This document shows, one piece after another, positions 23,290-35,658 of a DNA stretch of 64,000 bases. The notes under the pieces are model-generated. The model had not been told where the DNA came from and made no database searches. It saw only the letters and a list, made by a program, of their open reading frames with translations. The DNA is from Kitagawia praeruptora (taxonomy: Eukaryota > Streptophyta > Magnoliopsida > Apiales > Apiaceae). The translations under genes and the position numbers were made by a program. The DNA lies in assembly GCA_037693485.1 (NCBI GenBank), contig CM075351.1, positions 15,991,001-16,055,000 of the forward strand. The letters are read 5' to 3'. The stretch's first letter is position 1. Each line of letters begins with the position of its first letter.

Positions 23290-25535
23290 TTAAAACACGT
23301 AGTAGTTTTTCAAAGATAAGGTTGAAAAGCGGGTTTCACCAACTCAAGATCGACCTATGTACTGTGCCAAGATTGGCATTTCACACTAATATAAACGTTA
23401 TAGAATTATGGTAGTATCGTTTGAGTGGATTAATGAATCAGAAGCCTTTATTGATTAATGAACAAAGTTTTGGAATGAAATGAGATATTAGCAACAACCT
23501 CGTTGTTAGCTATACTTGATGATAAAAAGAGGACTTTGAGAGTCACGATGATGCATCTTTCAAGAGTTTAAGAGGTGTGCTGATGCAGTAGAAAGGGGAT
23601 GATAGCCTATACTTCTAAACAACATAAAGGTTACGGGATGTGATATACTAACCATGAGTCGGGGATTAGTCATGATAGCATTCACGCATAAAACGGAGAC
23701 GTTAATCTTATAAGAAAAGTGTGAATTTTTTTTTTTCACAAGTGCCTTAAGTATATCTTCATATTAGAACTAAACATAAGAAAGAGAAGGTGATGAAAGG
23801 GAGCAGGGAGTATAATGGAGAAATTTGTTATGACCCAAGAAAGGCCAGTGTGGTGGCCGATACTTATAGAAGGGATTATTCGAAATTGGAATTCAGTCAG
23901 TATTGACCAAGAAAATAGAGTATATACAATAAAGAATAATGTTAGAGGAAAATGACTAAATTATGGGGAAGGACAAAGATGTATAGAGAATTAAGAGAAT
24001 GTTTCGCAGACAGGTATGAAGAATGGCATTGGCAAACTATTAAGTACAAACGCGACATGTCGAAAGCAGAATGATAGAGATCTAGTGGATTAATTCCGCC
24101 TGTAGAAAATCTTGAACGTGGACAGAATTATAATGAATTTCATAAGTAGGTCGCCGAAGACCGAGCCAAGAGATGGCCCTAGTTGATTTATAATTGTTGA
24201 ACCAAGTGATTTACCTATGAAAGACTTTCCATTTAGAAGATTATCGATTTATATACGGAAAAGATTGTGGTGCAGTATAAAACTTCTGCAGCGATTACGT
24301 CAGATAAAGACTTAAGATTAAACTACGAATATTGAAGGTGCTTCCAAGTATATTTAACAAAGAGATTGGGCGTATGTACTAATTTGATCTGTGGCTGACG
24401 GACAGGGAAGAAGAATTGTCCAGACGTTCGAATTTATAATTAGTGTCGTGCCTTAGATTTCACGGGGCAGTCGAGAATAAAAACTTATCCATGAAACGAA
24501 TGTTGTTATCACGATCGGCACCATGCGGACGTAAGGACGTCTCTTGTAAAGCGTACTACGAAAGAAGAAGTTTCGCTTTTCTTGCGTTACGAAGAAGTCA
24601 ATGAACGAGGGATATAGTAGCTGAACTGGTTCGACGTATACCGAAGACTATATAGTATCCATAGCAAATGGTAACGACCGACGGGAGGCAACACATGCGT
24701 GCTAATCAAGCCAAGGAAAATGAGGAATACCGTGCGTATTAACGTTGTCTCAGATTATATAACACGACCACAAAGTATTCACGGCCCAACGATACAAGGA
24801 CTCAACACGGATACTATGAACAAGGTAGAAGAGTAACGTATAAGTAGTGGGATAGAAATTTTCAATCATAGAACAACCGATGAGGAATACAGGTCGAGGA
24901 GAGCATGCGTTGAGAAGCAACATTAAAGCGTTGGTGAGACTGCAATAGCCCTAATTTTCATGAATATTTGAACCTGGATGAAAATTAATTTTATGGGTGG
25001 ATGAGAAATTTTTACAATCACGATATGTACGAATTATTAAATGAAAATTTCGAATTGATATTACGCCTTTACGGTGCAGACGAGTGTATGTAAAAGTCAT
25101 TAGTTTTTACGAAACCCATTATTTCGAATGGTCAAATTTTATGAGATATCAAAGGAGTATGAGGTGGGAGACTTTGTGATGCTAAAGGTATCCCCCTGAA
25201 AAGGATTGATGCGGTTTGGTAAGAAAGGGAAGCTAAGTCTGAGGTTTATTGGACCTTTTTAGATTTTGAGGCGTATTGGGAAGTTAGCCTGCGAGTTAGC
25301 CTTGCCCCAAGCTTGTAGCAAATTCATAATGTGTTTCATATGTCTACGACCCTACCACACCGACTATCAGCATGTGATAGAGTACAACCAAGTGGACCTA
25401 CGACCCGACTTGACCTATGTGGAGCAACCCGTGGAAATCATGGATAGAGAAGAACAAGTGCTGAGGAACAAGGTTTTCAAACTAATAAGGAATTGTGAGA
25501 AAATCAAGATGTGGAAGAATCCACCTGGAAGTTGA
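23290..25535 (+). pseudogene. Decayed chromovirus-type pol of N1
   Basis: Fragments in the right order, separated by many stops and shifts: RT at 23300-23480 (SFSKIRLKSGFHQLKIDL; then a damaged region where YGHYEF and MPFGL belong). RNase H lies around 23580-23700 (VLMQ, IAYTSKQHKGYG in shifting frames) and the RH-integrase linker at 23830-23865 (YDPRKASVVADT, for the family's KANVVADALSR). The integrase catalytic end is at 24385-24540 (DGQGRRIVQTFE, for DGQSERTIQTLE). The integrase C-terminus is at 25200-25535 (RFGKKGKLSLRFIGPF, stop, RRIGKLACELALPQ, HVIEYNQVDLRPDLTYVEQP). The last stretch is open for 89 codons (25266-25535). None can be functional. Confidence 0.8.
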
Positions 25536-25601
25536 AAGAGTGAAACAAAGAAGGAGTAACCCCAGTGATTCCTAAACTGATTCCGGGACGGAATCCTTTT
25601 A

Positions 25602-25613
25602 AGGAGGGGAGAC
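25602..25613 (+). other. Polypurine tract of N1
   Basis: AGGAGGGGAGAC lies directly before the 3' LTR. It is well preserved despite the ruined pol upstream. Confidence 0.85.
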
Positions 25614-28600
25614 TGTAAGAACCCAAAATTTTGGTAGAATTAAAACTTTTCCTATTATGATGAAGTGCATCAATGAATAGTGATTTTGAGGATTAAGAAA
25701 ATTTTTCATGCCACCTATGTACGAGACGTAGTGTGGATATTCCGAAGTTATACTAGTAATCTACGGAGTAAATAAGTGTATGTAAATGCGATCGGAATTC
25801 AGAAATTCCAAATTCTATTTTCGTGTAATATTTGACCGAGCAGTGAATTATATATCAGTAATATCAAGAAATGAGATATTTAATTTGAGGAATTGAGGAG
25901 TTAATATTTTGGAATTTTATTATAAGTGATTTGAGAATTTGGAACGAAAACCACTGAGGAAGTGAAACAAACGTTCTAGAAACCGCTGAAACTTTACAAC
26001 GAGATTAAGCGATCAAGCGAGCGAATCATGAATTGAGAATAGTAAATATTAGAAGTCCAAGGAAGGATATATTATGAGAGGAAAATGGAATTGAGAATAA
26101 AATCCTAGAGTTAAAGGAAATGAGAACAATTGAGAAACCGCGAGAATTTTTCTGAGATAAAGAGAAATAAACAAGGGATGTTGGAATTAATATTCGTTCG
26201 AGGTATTGTGCTATATTAGAGCAATAATATGCAACGTATAAGTTGTAACGTATTTATTTTATTCAAGAAACGACAAGGAAATCAAAGCGGTGGAAAAGAA
26301 AACAAAACAAAAGGACTTAAGTGCAAGAAACAAGAGACAAGGACTTGGTTGCAATTAGCAAAGGACTTGGTTGCAATTTAAGTGGGTAAGAAATCTAGAG
26401 GAGCCAATGAGAGGTTGCCACCTAGCAAGGATGAGATGCATCCAACCAAAAATAGATATATATCAAGTGTATGGCATTATTAGAACATAAAACAAGAACA
26501 AAATAATTCTACCCAGCAGAACACCCTCTCAGTAAAACGGTCCTAGAGACTTCATTACTCAATGAAATTTTTTGTTCTTTATATGGTTAGAAAGCTGTGA
26601 AGACTCTCTACAACTTTCATTCAGGAGCCTCGACCAGAAAACGAGTGCAAGGGCTTCGTTTTGGCTGATCTGTGGGGCGTGTTTTTCCAATCAGGAAACT
26701 CACTTCCATGTTCTTGATTTCTTTGGTGAGATTGAAGATGGTGAGCATAGAGTAAGACTTCCCCAAGGTTAACCAAGCTTGTTTGAGATTGTAAGAACAT
26801 CAAGAAGGTATAAAAACCCTAACCCTCTTGGTTATGTAGTATTTATAATGTTTGGTAGTAGATCCATGTATCTGTGAGCTAATCTTGGTTGTATAAGTAT
26901 TGGATGACATGGATCTTGAGTTTTGATGTTGAGATTGTGACTTTTATGATTATGGATAATATATATATCTCCATGAGTGTTATGAACCATGAACTAAGTG
27001 TATTAAGTGTTGGTTGTGTTGTGGAATTGTGAAAAATGGTTAATCTAAGTAGTATGTGCTTGCTGAGATTTTCCAGGAGCATTGACCTGTCTTGTAACAC
27101 GGTTTTGAACCCCCAAATGTTGTCCCCTGATGTCCTACCATATATTGATGGAAAGATAATTGAATGTAGTTTCTGAAAATGTAAGGTTCATGACTAGGTG
27201 ATGTATAGATTTTTAGTTATGGCCGGAGAAGTGGATTGTGTTTCTGGATTCCTGACTGCAGTAAGTGACCCCCTTGTGAACCTTGTTTAAACCACTAAAA
27301 ATTTATGTGGGATCATGGAAAAATTAGAGAAGCTAGTAAATGCAGTGGTGAAGGCTACCCAAAAAGAATCTGATTAAAACTCGAATTTTCCAATTTTATA
27401 AAAATGTTAGAGCGAGGTGTGCGCAAGTGAAAAACCACTTAGGGGATTAGTTTAAAGTAGTTTTAAGGATATTCACTTGAGTTTCGAGTTCGAGGAATAG
27501 ATTTGAGTCGAATGGGTAACAAAAGTGATAATGTGACGACATGGTCATATGAGAGGGTTAGTGGTCACAAGTGGAGTCGTTAAGTTGGTCTTACGATTTT
27601 TAAAACCTTATGATTAAGTAGCGTTGTTAAGGTACTAACGTACAAATATTGATTATGTATAGATTTCCATTCCACTTCGCGAGCCGACCACCCCAACCTC
27701 ACCAAGGCAAGTTTTCCATCCCTAAGTATTTAATTTCAAAAGATTATATTCTTGATTTTATCTATGCAAGTTTACTTTTCAAAACTTATATATAAGGATT
27801 TTCACTGTTGTGTTTATAGCTTCCAAACGTATTATATGCTTATGCTTTACAAGTTATGTTGAAGTTTGAGATATATGCATATGTGTTTGTACACCCTTGA
27901 ACTTAGAATGAAAGTGTTTTCTTCGGACAACGACTCTAGCAATAGAGGTCGTAGCGGTCTAAATATATTATTGACCGGGGAGCGGTATATTGTTGTATCG
28001 TGATTAAATCGCGAAAACCCTAAGAGTCATTAGGGAAGTATCGTATACTTAAGTCTTTATTATTTTTACGTTGTTAAAAGTACTCAAAAATATCTATCTT
28101 GGATTAAAAGCTTATTTTAATTAAATAATTATTTTATTAATTATTTATATTAAATCTCAAAATATTATTTATTAGTTATTGTTCATAATTTTAAAGACAA
28201 AACTAATCCAAGATGCCTTTAGCGTTTTCAAACTCGAACACTTTCGAACCCAAAACATTTTCGAAAACCCCCGGTCAGGTTTTGCTTCTTGTACGTTTTT
28301 CAAGAATTATCGGTCGACTGAGGTCGAACTTCAACTACTCGAATTTTCTATCAAAATGATTTTTGAAAAGAAAAGAAAAAGGGGACTCTGGCAGGTGTGG
28401 GAAACGTTGACGAACGATTCCCGGGATGTGTAAGCGGCCGTGAGCCAGGCGGTCCATCAATTATTATTCCGGCCCAGGTGTTGTCGAAGGATGATTACGG
28501 ATGTAGTTTTCATCGAGGGTGATTACGGATGTAGTTTTCACCCAAGGGTAGTTACGGATGTAGTTTCTATCCTTCTACTAGTAGAGAAGACCCGCGGATT

Positions 28601-29579
28601 GTTGGACTTGGTTGTGGCGACTGATCATCGTCAATCCTTGTCAGGTTTTTATGTTTTCTTCCAGTCCCATCCTCCACTTTGGAAAAATACTCAAACACTG
28701 CTTCTTGGGCCTAAGTGCCAAGTTGCCGATAGTGTAGTTTTTGATAAGAAAAGTATTGACATCGTGCAGTATCTAGAACTGCAAGATTTCCTATAAAGAT
28801 TGGCACGTATTAGTGCACTCTTGCAATTATTTCAAAGAATGAAATGTTTTTGAATGAGAAACCTTCTAAGCTAATGGAAGGAAAGAGGTTTTGCAATAAT
28901 GTATTCCCTGTACAGTATGTTAACCGTAGAGTGTTTTGCCGAAAATGATATACTAATATGTATATATTTTCAAACCTGAGATATATTGAAATGGGAACAT
29001 TATAAAGGACTCATATGTTATTCTTAAAGCTCCTTAGCGAGTATAAATGTTTTATTCAAACTCGGACATATATATTGTCGAATTATGTTTTGAAATCTGA
29101 GATATATATACCCATACAGTTGGGAACGTTTTCGAAATAAAGTACATTATTATTTTTCAAAATGGCGAACTTGCTGAGCATTATGTAGCTCATTCTTGCT
29201 TTATAAAAACTTTTCAGAAAGAGAAGAATTTGGTCAGTTAACTCCGCACCAGCAGAAGAGGAGTAGAAGATTTACCCCGAGATGATTTAGTTCCAGATAA
29301 ATACTACAGAGTAAGTCTGATAGGTTTTCAACTGTAATAGTAAGACTCGTCTTCAAGTGTAGTTGTATAAGTGGAAGTGCGTAAGATTCCGGATTGTACA
29401 GATGAATTGTAATATTTAGTGTTACTTTTGATTATCGTTTCTGAGGCTCTAACTTGTATGTACGTAAGATTGAGGTCTGGATTGATGTATTGTTGAGTTG
29501 TAAAGTTAATACAGGTAGGATATGGTTGGATGGTGATGTGACGACCTGAATCTCTGACCTCGGATTTGGGGGCGTCACA
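25614..29579 (+). repeat. 3' LTR of N1 (3966 bp)
   Basis: Same length as the 5' LTR and almost identical. It ends GGCGTCACA before the duplicated ataac. No gene is supported inside. Confidence 0.93.
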
Positions 29580-30205
29580 ATAACCTACAGGGTCACACAC
29601 ATAGAACATTTTAAAGGAAGAATTAATTTAAATTATGAATTTAAATTAATTAATGATAAGTTGGATTTTATTATATTATTTAAGTGGGACTTAATTAAGC
29701 TATAATAAAATACAAAGATATATGAGATATGATTTTAATAATTAAGTTTGACTTAATTATTATTTATTTGAATAATAGAATTAGATTTTATTATTTAAAT
29801 AAATCATATTTTGGCTAGGTTTTTGACAAGGGTTTTTGGCTTTATATTATCCTATATATAAAGATATGGAAAAAAAAGGATTTTGTACGTGAAAATCAGT
29901 AGAGCAGCATCCCAAAAACCAAAACCCTAAAAACTAAATCTCATATTTTCATTGGAGGCTAGTACCTCCCTTCCGAACAAGAATCGTTCTTGGAGTGTTC
30001 GTGTGGATACCGTAGAGGAGGCTTCGAGGAGGAGCGTTTAAAATCGTGAAAGCTAGGATCTTTTTGGCATCCAATACGTAAAGCTTCATAAAAAGGTAAA
30101 CATATTCTTACTACCATGATTATCTAGCATTAAACATGGATCCCGGGATTGGAATTCGATTTAATTTTAAAGTTTCCATTGCGTTTTGATGCTCGAATTC
30201 CAACA
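29580..30205 (+). repeat. LTR-1 of the Copia array, right piece
   Basis: It resumes after N1 with ataac and ends …ATTCCAACA next to the PBS. It carries the four U3 inverted repeats (29623-29815 region), a TATA box (tatatataaa near 29853), and a telo-box-like aaaccctaaa in the presumed transcript leader. Confidence 0.9.
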
Positions 30206-30206
30206 A

Positions 30207-30218
30207 TGGTATCAGAGC
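30207..30218 (+). other. Primer binding site, Copia array copy 1
   Basis: TGGTATCAGAGC, an exact match to the initiator tRNA-Met complement, one base after the LTR end. Confidence 0.9.
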
Positions 30219-30585
30219 TACATGTTTAATGAATAATCTGGTCAATATTTGATTCACACGATCTGTTATTGGATTACCAGTTATATGCGGTTTTGATTGG
30301 TTTTACGATCTGTTACAACCTGCTATGCTTCATTAAGATTAAATCGTAACATTATCTGGTCTATAGTGATTTAAACGATCTGATTTATGCTAATACCAGT
30401 TATGATTTTTCGAAGAACCCTAACTGCATGAAAACCAAAACGTTCTGCATGCTTCTGATTTTCTGGTTTTGTTGCGTTCATCTGTTAAGCCATGTTCTAA
30501 TAAGATTAAAGTGTAATCTGGACGTTTAACAATCAGTAGAACTCGTAACAGATGATAAGATTTGCAGGTTTTATAAATTTATACG

Positions 30586-30588
<3 letters not shown>

Positions 30589-30617
<29 letters not shown>
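30589..30617. repeat. (TA)n microsatellite
   Basis: 29 bp of alternating A and T in copy 1; the matching place in copy 2 (44419-44431) has only 13 bp. It shows slippage since the copies separated. Confidence 0.9.
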
Positions 30618-30620
<3 letters not shown>

Positions 30621-30807
30621 GTTCATACGTGTCTATCAATACTAGGTTTTGATTTTAATTCATTCAAAAACAGTGATATATGTTTGTGATGTGTTGCTGT
30701 GTAATCTGAGGTCTGTTTAATCAGTCTGGATGTAAAAAATCACGTACTATATGTCTCACATGATCGAACTGGGCTTCTGGAAAAACTGCAGAAAAAATTG
30801 CTTGTAC

Positions 30808-30926
30808 AGGTGATGCGCATACTGAAGATGCGTATCACCTAGGGTTTAGGTCATACACGCATACGTGGAATGCGTGTCTGATAGAATTAACAGAATAGGT
30901 CATATGCGCATACTAGAAATGCGTAT
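30808..30926 (+). other. Three look-alike stem-loops in the Copia leader, copy 1
   Basis: Hairpin 1 at 30808-30840 has a 13-bp stem with one G-U pair and loop ACTGAAG. Hairpin 2 at 30855-30877 has an 8-bp stem and loop ACGTGGA. Hairpin 3 at 30904-30926 has an 8-bp stem with one G-U and loop ACTAGAA. All three have a CGCAT/ATGCG stem top and a 7-nt loop starting AC. Stem sides of 1 and 3 contain the palindrome TGCGCA, a possible kissing or dimer site. Repeated at 44622-44740. Confidence 0.8.
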
Positions 30927-32444
30927 CTGCTGTTTTTATTATTAAAAAAAATTGTTTTTTTTTCAGCCAGGTTTTGCATGCTAAGATTAAATAATAAATG
31001 TTAATGTTTAACTTGAAGTATGCAAAATTTTATTAATTAGTAATTTTGATTACTAAGTTAATATTTAAATTAATTTTATTATTTATGATTTGATCATATT
31101 TAATTTATGTTGTATAAAATTGTGTTTATACAATATGTGATGCTCTTAATTGCTATGTGAGCATGATGCATGGTTATGGCCCCAAGACCTAGTTTTCAAT
31201 TTATTTTAATTAATTTTAATTTATGGTTTGTAATAATTAAAATACGACTTGCATGTCGTTTTTCTTTTTGTAATTATTTTATCTCGAATGCAACTCGAGT
31301 TCTTTTGTAAAATGTTTCAAGAGGAGCTTGGAGGCAATCAAGGCAGCTTTGGAAGCGAAGCAAGAGATTTTGTAATAATTAGTTATTACCACCATAGATT
31401 GACCTTGATTTTTCCATTAGCTTGGAAAAATCGCATAGGATTGGGCCATAACCATAGCATATTAATTTAGGTGATGCACTTTACATATGATGCATGTGTA
31501 GAGTAACAAATGTATGCATGTTTTAATTAGATTAATGATGTATGCATGTATTAGATACGTCACCCATGCCATGCTTGCCATGCTAAACAAGATAAAATCT
31601 GTAACGATTCGAGATTTTAAAATGAACAAACGATCATGAGATTTCTGTGTTTATGAAACACGGAATTAAATAAGAATTTTCAATTATTTAGATATGGGGA
31701 GATTTTGTCAAAAACAGGTTTTACCTGTAAGGAAGTTGGGTATTAAGTGAGGCCACTTGTGACTCCTCCAACAACCTGGAAATCAAACTATTGATGAATA
31801 TTGATTTGAAGTATTTAATTCAAGGAAAAATTGGGAATCTCTTTATGATGGGATCATGGTCGTTTTAATTTTGAAACCCCTTAACAAAATATTAAGTTTT
31901 AATCGGATGCTTTCCAATGAACACTCATTGAATCCTAGATCGATAAGGGGAATGACTGCCAGTGGCAGGGGACTCCTGTCTATCGTGGTGAGATGTGACG
32001 AATATAAGCGGTTATATTCGACCGTTGAATCATTGGGTCTAACTTAACTGAGTCGTCATAATAAGGTGAAAATAAACAGTTATATTCAAATATTATGAAC
32101 TTAGAAGCATATAGTTTGGTTCAAAATCTATTAGATAGACAAGAACAATTGTTGTTCACCAAACTATCCAAGAATTATATATGATATAATTGACAACTAT
32201 TGTCTACCTAAATAATCATGTTTTAAGGACTACCAGTGGTTGACTTAGGATATGACGAAATATGGATCTTGGCTCACTAGAAAGATTTATAGGATATTCT
32301 TTTCGATTTAATAGTAAGGGCTATTAATTTGATAAAAATAGTGGGAGATATATTATGAATATATCATAATCATTTGAACATAATAATGATAACTCAGACA
32401 ATCTAATGTTTATTATGTGCTTTTAACATTGTAGATAATGAATA

Positions 32445-35400
32445 ATGACAAACAACACAAACTCTCTATCCGTTCGATCAATCCTTGAGAAGGATAGATT
32501 GAAGGAGGATCTGAAGAAGAAGAAGGCTCAACAAGCTTCTACTTCAGGAATATATGTTATAGAAGTCAATCTGTCTACTTCTACATCTTGGGTATTGGAT
32601 ACTGGATGTGCTTCACACATTTGTATAAATGTGAAGGAACTGCAGAGAAGTAGGACTTTGGCTAAGGGAGAAGTGGACCTACGAGTAGGCAATGGAGCAA
32701 GAGTTGCTGCTTTAGCCGTAGGAACTTATTATTTATCTTTGCCCTCTGGGCTTGTTTTAGAACTTGAAGACTGTTTTTACGTGCCTGCGATTCGCAGAAA
32801 CATTATTTCTGTTTCTTGTTTGGACAAGAAAGGTTTTTCGTTTATAATAAAGAACAATAGTTGCTCTTTTGCTTTGAATGATTTAACCTATGGTGTTGCG
32901 CGTTTATTTAATGGTTTATATGTTCTTGATTTAGATAATCCTCTCTGTAACATAGAAAACAAACGACTTAAAGTTAATGACTCGAATCAAACATACCTCT
33001 GGCATTGTCGTCTAGGACATATAAATGAGAAACGCATATCCAAATTACATAAGGATGGATACTTGGATAAGTTTGATTTTGAATCATACAAAAAATACGA
33101 ATCTTGTTTGCTTGGTAAGATGACTAGCTAAAGCCCCTTTTACTGGTAAGGGTCAAAGGGCCACTGAACGTTTGGAGTTAATAAATAGTGATGTATGTGG
33201 CCCAATGCGTGTGATGGCTAGAGGAGGCTACTACTACTTCATAACATTTACTGATGACTTCAGTAGATATGGATATGTGTATCTATGAAGAATAAATCCG
33301 ATTCTTTTGAAAAATTCAAAGAATACAAGGCTGAAGTAGAGAAGCAAAAAGGCGGAGGTGCAAGTATTAAACTCTTACGATCCGATCGTGGGGGTGAATA
33401 CTTAAGCACCGAATTTAAGAGTATTTAAAAGAGTGTGGTATTGTATCACAACTCACTCCGCCAGGTACACCTCAATGGAACGGAGTTTCAGAGAGGAGAA
33501 ATCGTACCCTGTTAGACATGGTACGATCGATGATGAGTCATGCAAATCTTCCAATAAGTTTCTGGGGTTATGCTCTAGAAACAGCGGCTTTCACACTTAA
33601 CCGTGTTCCAACCAAGAAGGTTCAAAAGACTCCATATGAGATATGGGAAGAGAAACGGTCAAGCATGAACTTTATGAAAGTTTGGGGATGCAAGGCGTTT
33701 GTAAAACGTCAAGTATCTGACAAGCTTGGACCTAAATCCGAAGAGTGCAATTTTGTGGGATACCCTAAAGAAACAAAGGCGTATTATTTTTATAGTCCTT
33801 CTGAGCAGAAAGTGTTTATTGCTCGAGATGCTGTCTTCATGGAAAAGGATTTAGTTTCCAAAAGAGACAGTGGGAGAACTATAGATCTCGATGAAGATCG
33901 AGAACCACAAAATAGCATTGAACCTGAGGTGGAACAAGAGCAGAATAACGATAATTCTCAAGAAACATAGGTTGTTCGTAGATCTGGTAGAATTCGCCAT
34001 GAGCCAGAGAGATATGGATTTCTTATGACTCAATGTGGGGATTTGATGCTCATAGATGAAGATGAGCCTCTCACATATCAAGATGCTATGAACAGTCCAG
34101 ACTCTAAGAGATGGCTTGAAGCCATGAAATCCGAGATGGATTCCATGTACGAAAACCAAGTTTGGGATTTGGTTGATCCACCTGAAGGGGTAAAACCCGT
34201 AGGGTGCAAGTGGGTTTTCAAGAAGAAAACTGACATGGAAGGAAATGTTCAGACCTATAAAGCAAGACTGGTTGCGAAAGGGTTCAAACATATTCATGGT
34301 ATTGACCATGATGAAACTTTCTCACCAGTTGCCATGGTCAAGTCCATACGGATTTTGCTTGCAATTGCAGCATTCCATGATTACGAAATCTGGCAAATGG
34401 ATGTCAAAACAGCTTTCCTTAATGGGAGCCTTGAAGAGGATGTGTACATGACACAACCTGAAGGTTTTGTCGATCCAAGGAATGTTGGCAAGGTATGTAA
34501 ATTACGTCGATCCATTTATGGATTGAAGCAAGCCTCTAGGAGATGGAATATTCGTTTTGATAAAATAGTCAAGGAGTATGGCTTTATTCAAAATGAGGAT
34601 GAACCTTGTGTTTACAAGAAGGTTAGTGGGAGCCATGTGGCATTCATAGTACTGTATGTTGATGACATACTACTAATGGGGAATGACATACCTTCTCTAA
34701 AGGCTGTTAAGACTTGGTTAGGGAGCAATTTCTCTATGAAAGACTTAGGAGAGGCAACCTACATTCTAGGAATGAGGATCTATAGAGATAGATCTAAAAG
34801 GATGATCGGTCTAAGTCAGAGTACATACATTGATAAGGTTTTGCATCGTTTTGGTATGCAAAATGCTAAAAGGGGATATGTCCCTGTGTCTCAAGGAATA
34901 ACGATTTCTAAAGACCAGTGGCCGAAATCATTAGATGAGAAGGACCACATGAATAAAGTTCCATATGCATCAGCAATTGGATCTATCATGTATGCAATGG
35001 TATGTACTCGCCACGATGTTTCGTATGCTTTGAGAATGACGAGCAGATACCAGTCTAATCCAGGTGAAGGTCACTGGATGACAGTCAAGAATATTCTAAA
35101 GTACCTTAAAAGGACTAAAGATTCATTCTTGGTGTATGGAGGAGAGGAGAAACTGGTTGTAAAGGGTTACACCGATGCAAGTTTCCAAACAGATAGGGAT
35201 GATACTGTATCACAGTCTGGTTTTGTGTTTTGTCTAAATGGAGGTGCTGTAAGCTGGAAGAGTTCAAAGCAAGAAACAGTAGCTGATTCTACAATGGAGG
35301 CTGAGTACATTGCAGCTTGTGAAGCGGCTAAGGAGGTAGTTTGGATTCGAAAATTCATTTCTGATTTGGAAGTGGTTCCATTGATTGCAGATCCCATTGA

Positions 35401-35644
35401 TCAATACTGCGATAATAATGGGGCCATCGCACAGGCTAGAGAGCCTAGATCGCACTCCCGATCCAAACATATACTCAGACGATAACACCTCATACGAGAG
35501 ATTAATGAAAGGGGTGAAATACATATATGTAAAGTGCATACAAATGATAACATTGCAGACCCACTGACCAAAGGCCTGTCGCAGCAAAAGCATGACGGTC
35601 ACACTAGTTCCATAGGTATTAGATACATGGGTGATTGGCTCTAA
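32445..35644 (+). pseudogene. Copia gag-less pol, copy 1 (broken)
   Basis: ATG 32445 opens with a Copia Gag start (NTNSLSVRSILEKDRL). At residue 20 it jumps straight to the Gag-protease linker (KEDLKKKKAQQASTSG), so the Gag core and zinc knuckle are missing. Then come protease (LDTGCASHI, residues 51-59) and the integrase zinc region (LWHCRLGH…; one Cys is Tyr, KKYESC). Integrase core (TDDFSRYGYVYL, RSDRGGEYLSTEF, QWNGVSERRNRT), RT (YVDDILLMGND) and RNase H (EAEYIAACEAAKE, CDNNGAIAQAREP) follow. It ends at 35644. Lesions: a four-base insertion near 33125, one-base deletions near 33284 and 33417, TAG at 33968, TAA at 35483. The RT frame 34025-35485 is otherwise open. Confidence 0.9.
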
Positions 35645-35646
35645 TG

Positions 35647-35658
35647 CAAGTGGGAGAT
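35647..35658 (+). other. Polypurine tract, Copia array copy 1
   Basis: CAAGTGGGAGAT just before LTR-2, three bases after the pol stop. Confidence 0.85.

Larger units (their letters stand above)
16026..29579 (+). mobile_element. Ty3/gypsy chromovirus-like element N1 with decayed pol
   Basis: Two 3966-bp LTRs (TGTAAGAACCC…GGCGTCACA) enclose 5.6 kb. The flanking duplication is ataac (16021-16025, 29580-29584). The empty site is seen in LTR-2 and LTR-3 of the host array (aataataacctacag). PBS and polypurine tract are intact. The interior carries only decayed pol (RT, RNase H, integrase, integrase C-terminus) in the order of Ty3/gypsy chromoviruses such as Tekay/Del. By eye I find only three substitutions between the LTRs, so insertion was very recent although the interior is old. 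The element was probably moved in trans. Confidence 0.92.
30219..32444 (+). other. Long untranslated leader, Copia array copy 1 (2.2 kb)
   Basis: There is no protein signal. It holds a TA microsatellite (30589-30617), three tandem stem-loops (30808-30926), very AT-rich DNA, and a polypurine-tract-like aaaatagtgggagatat near 32337 that echoes the real tract (gcaagtgggagatt). The ORFs at 31249-31470 and 31856-32047 are not supported. The second copy (44047-46260) is collinear with scattered substitutions. Confidence 0.75.

Noticed and set aside
25266..25535. 89-aa ORF as an independent small gene
   Set aside because: It is the decayed integrase C-terminus of N1, with the preceding part in the same order just upstream.
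33851..34309. 152-aa minus-strand ORF opposite Copia RT, also at 47651-48097
   Set aside because: It is the shadow of the RT frame on the other strand and has no domain of its own.
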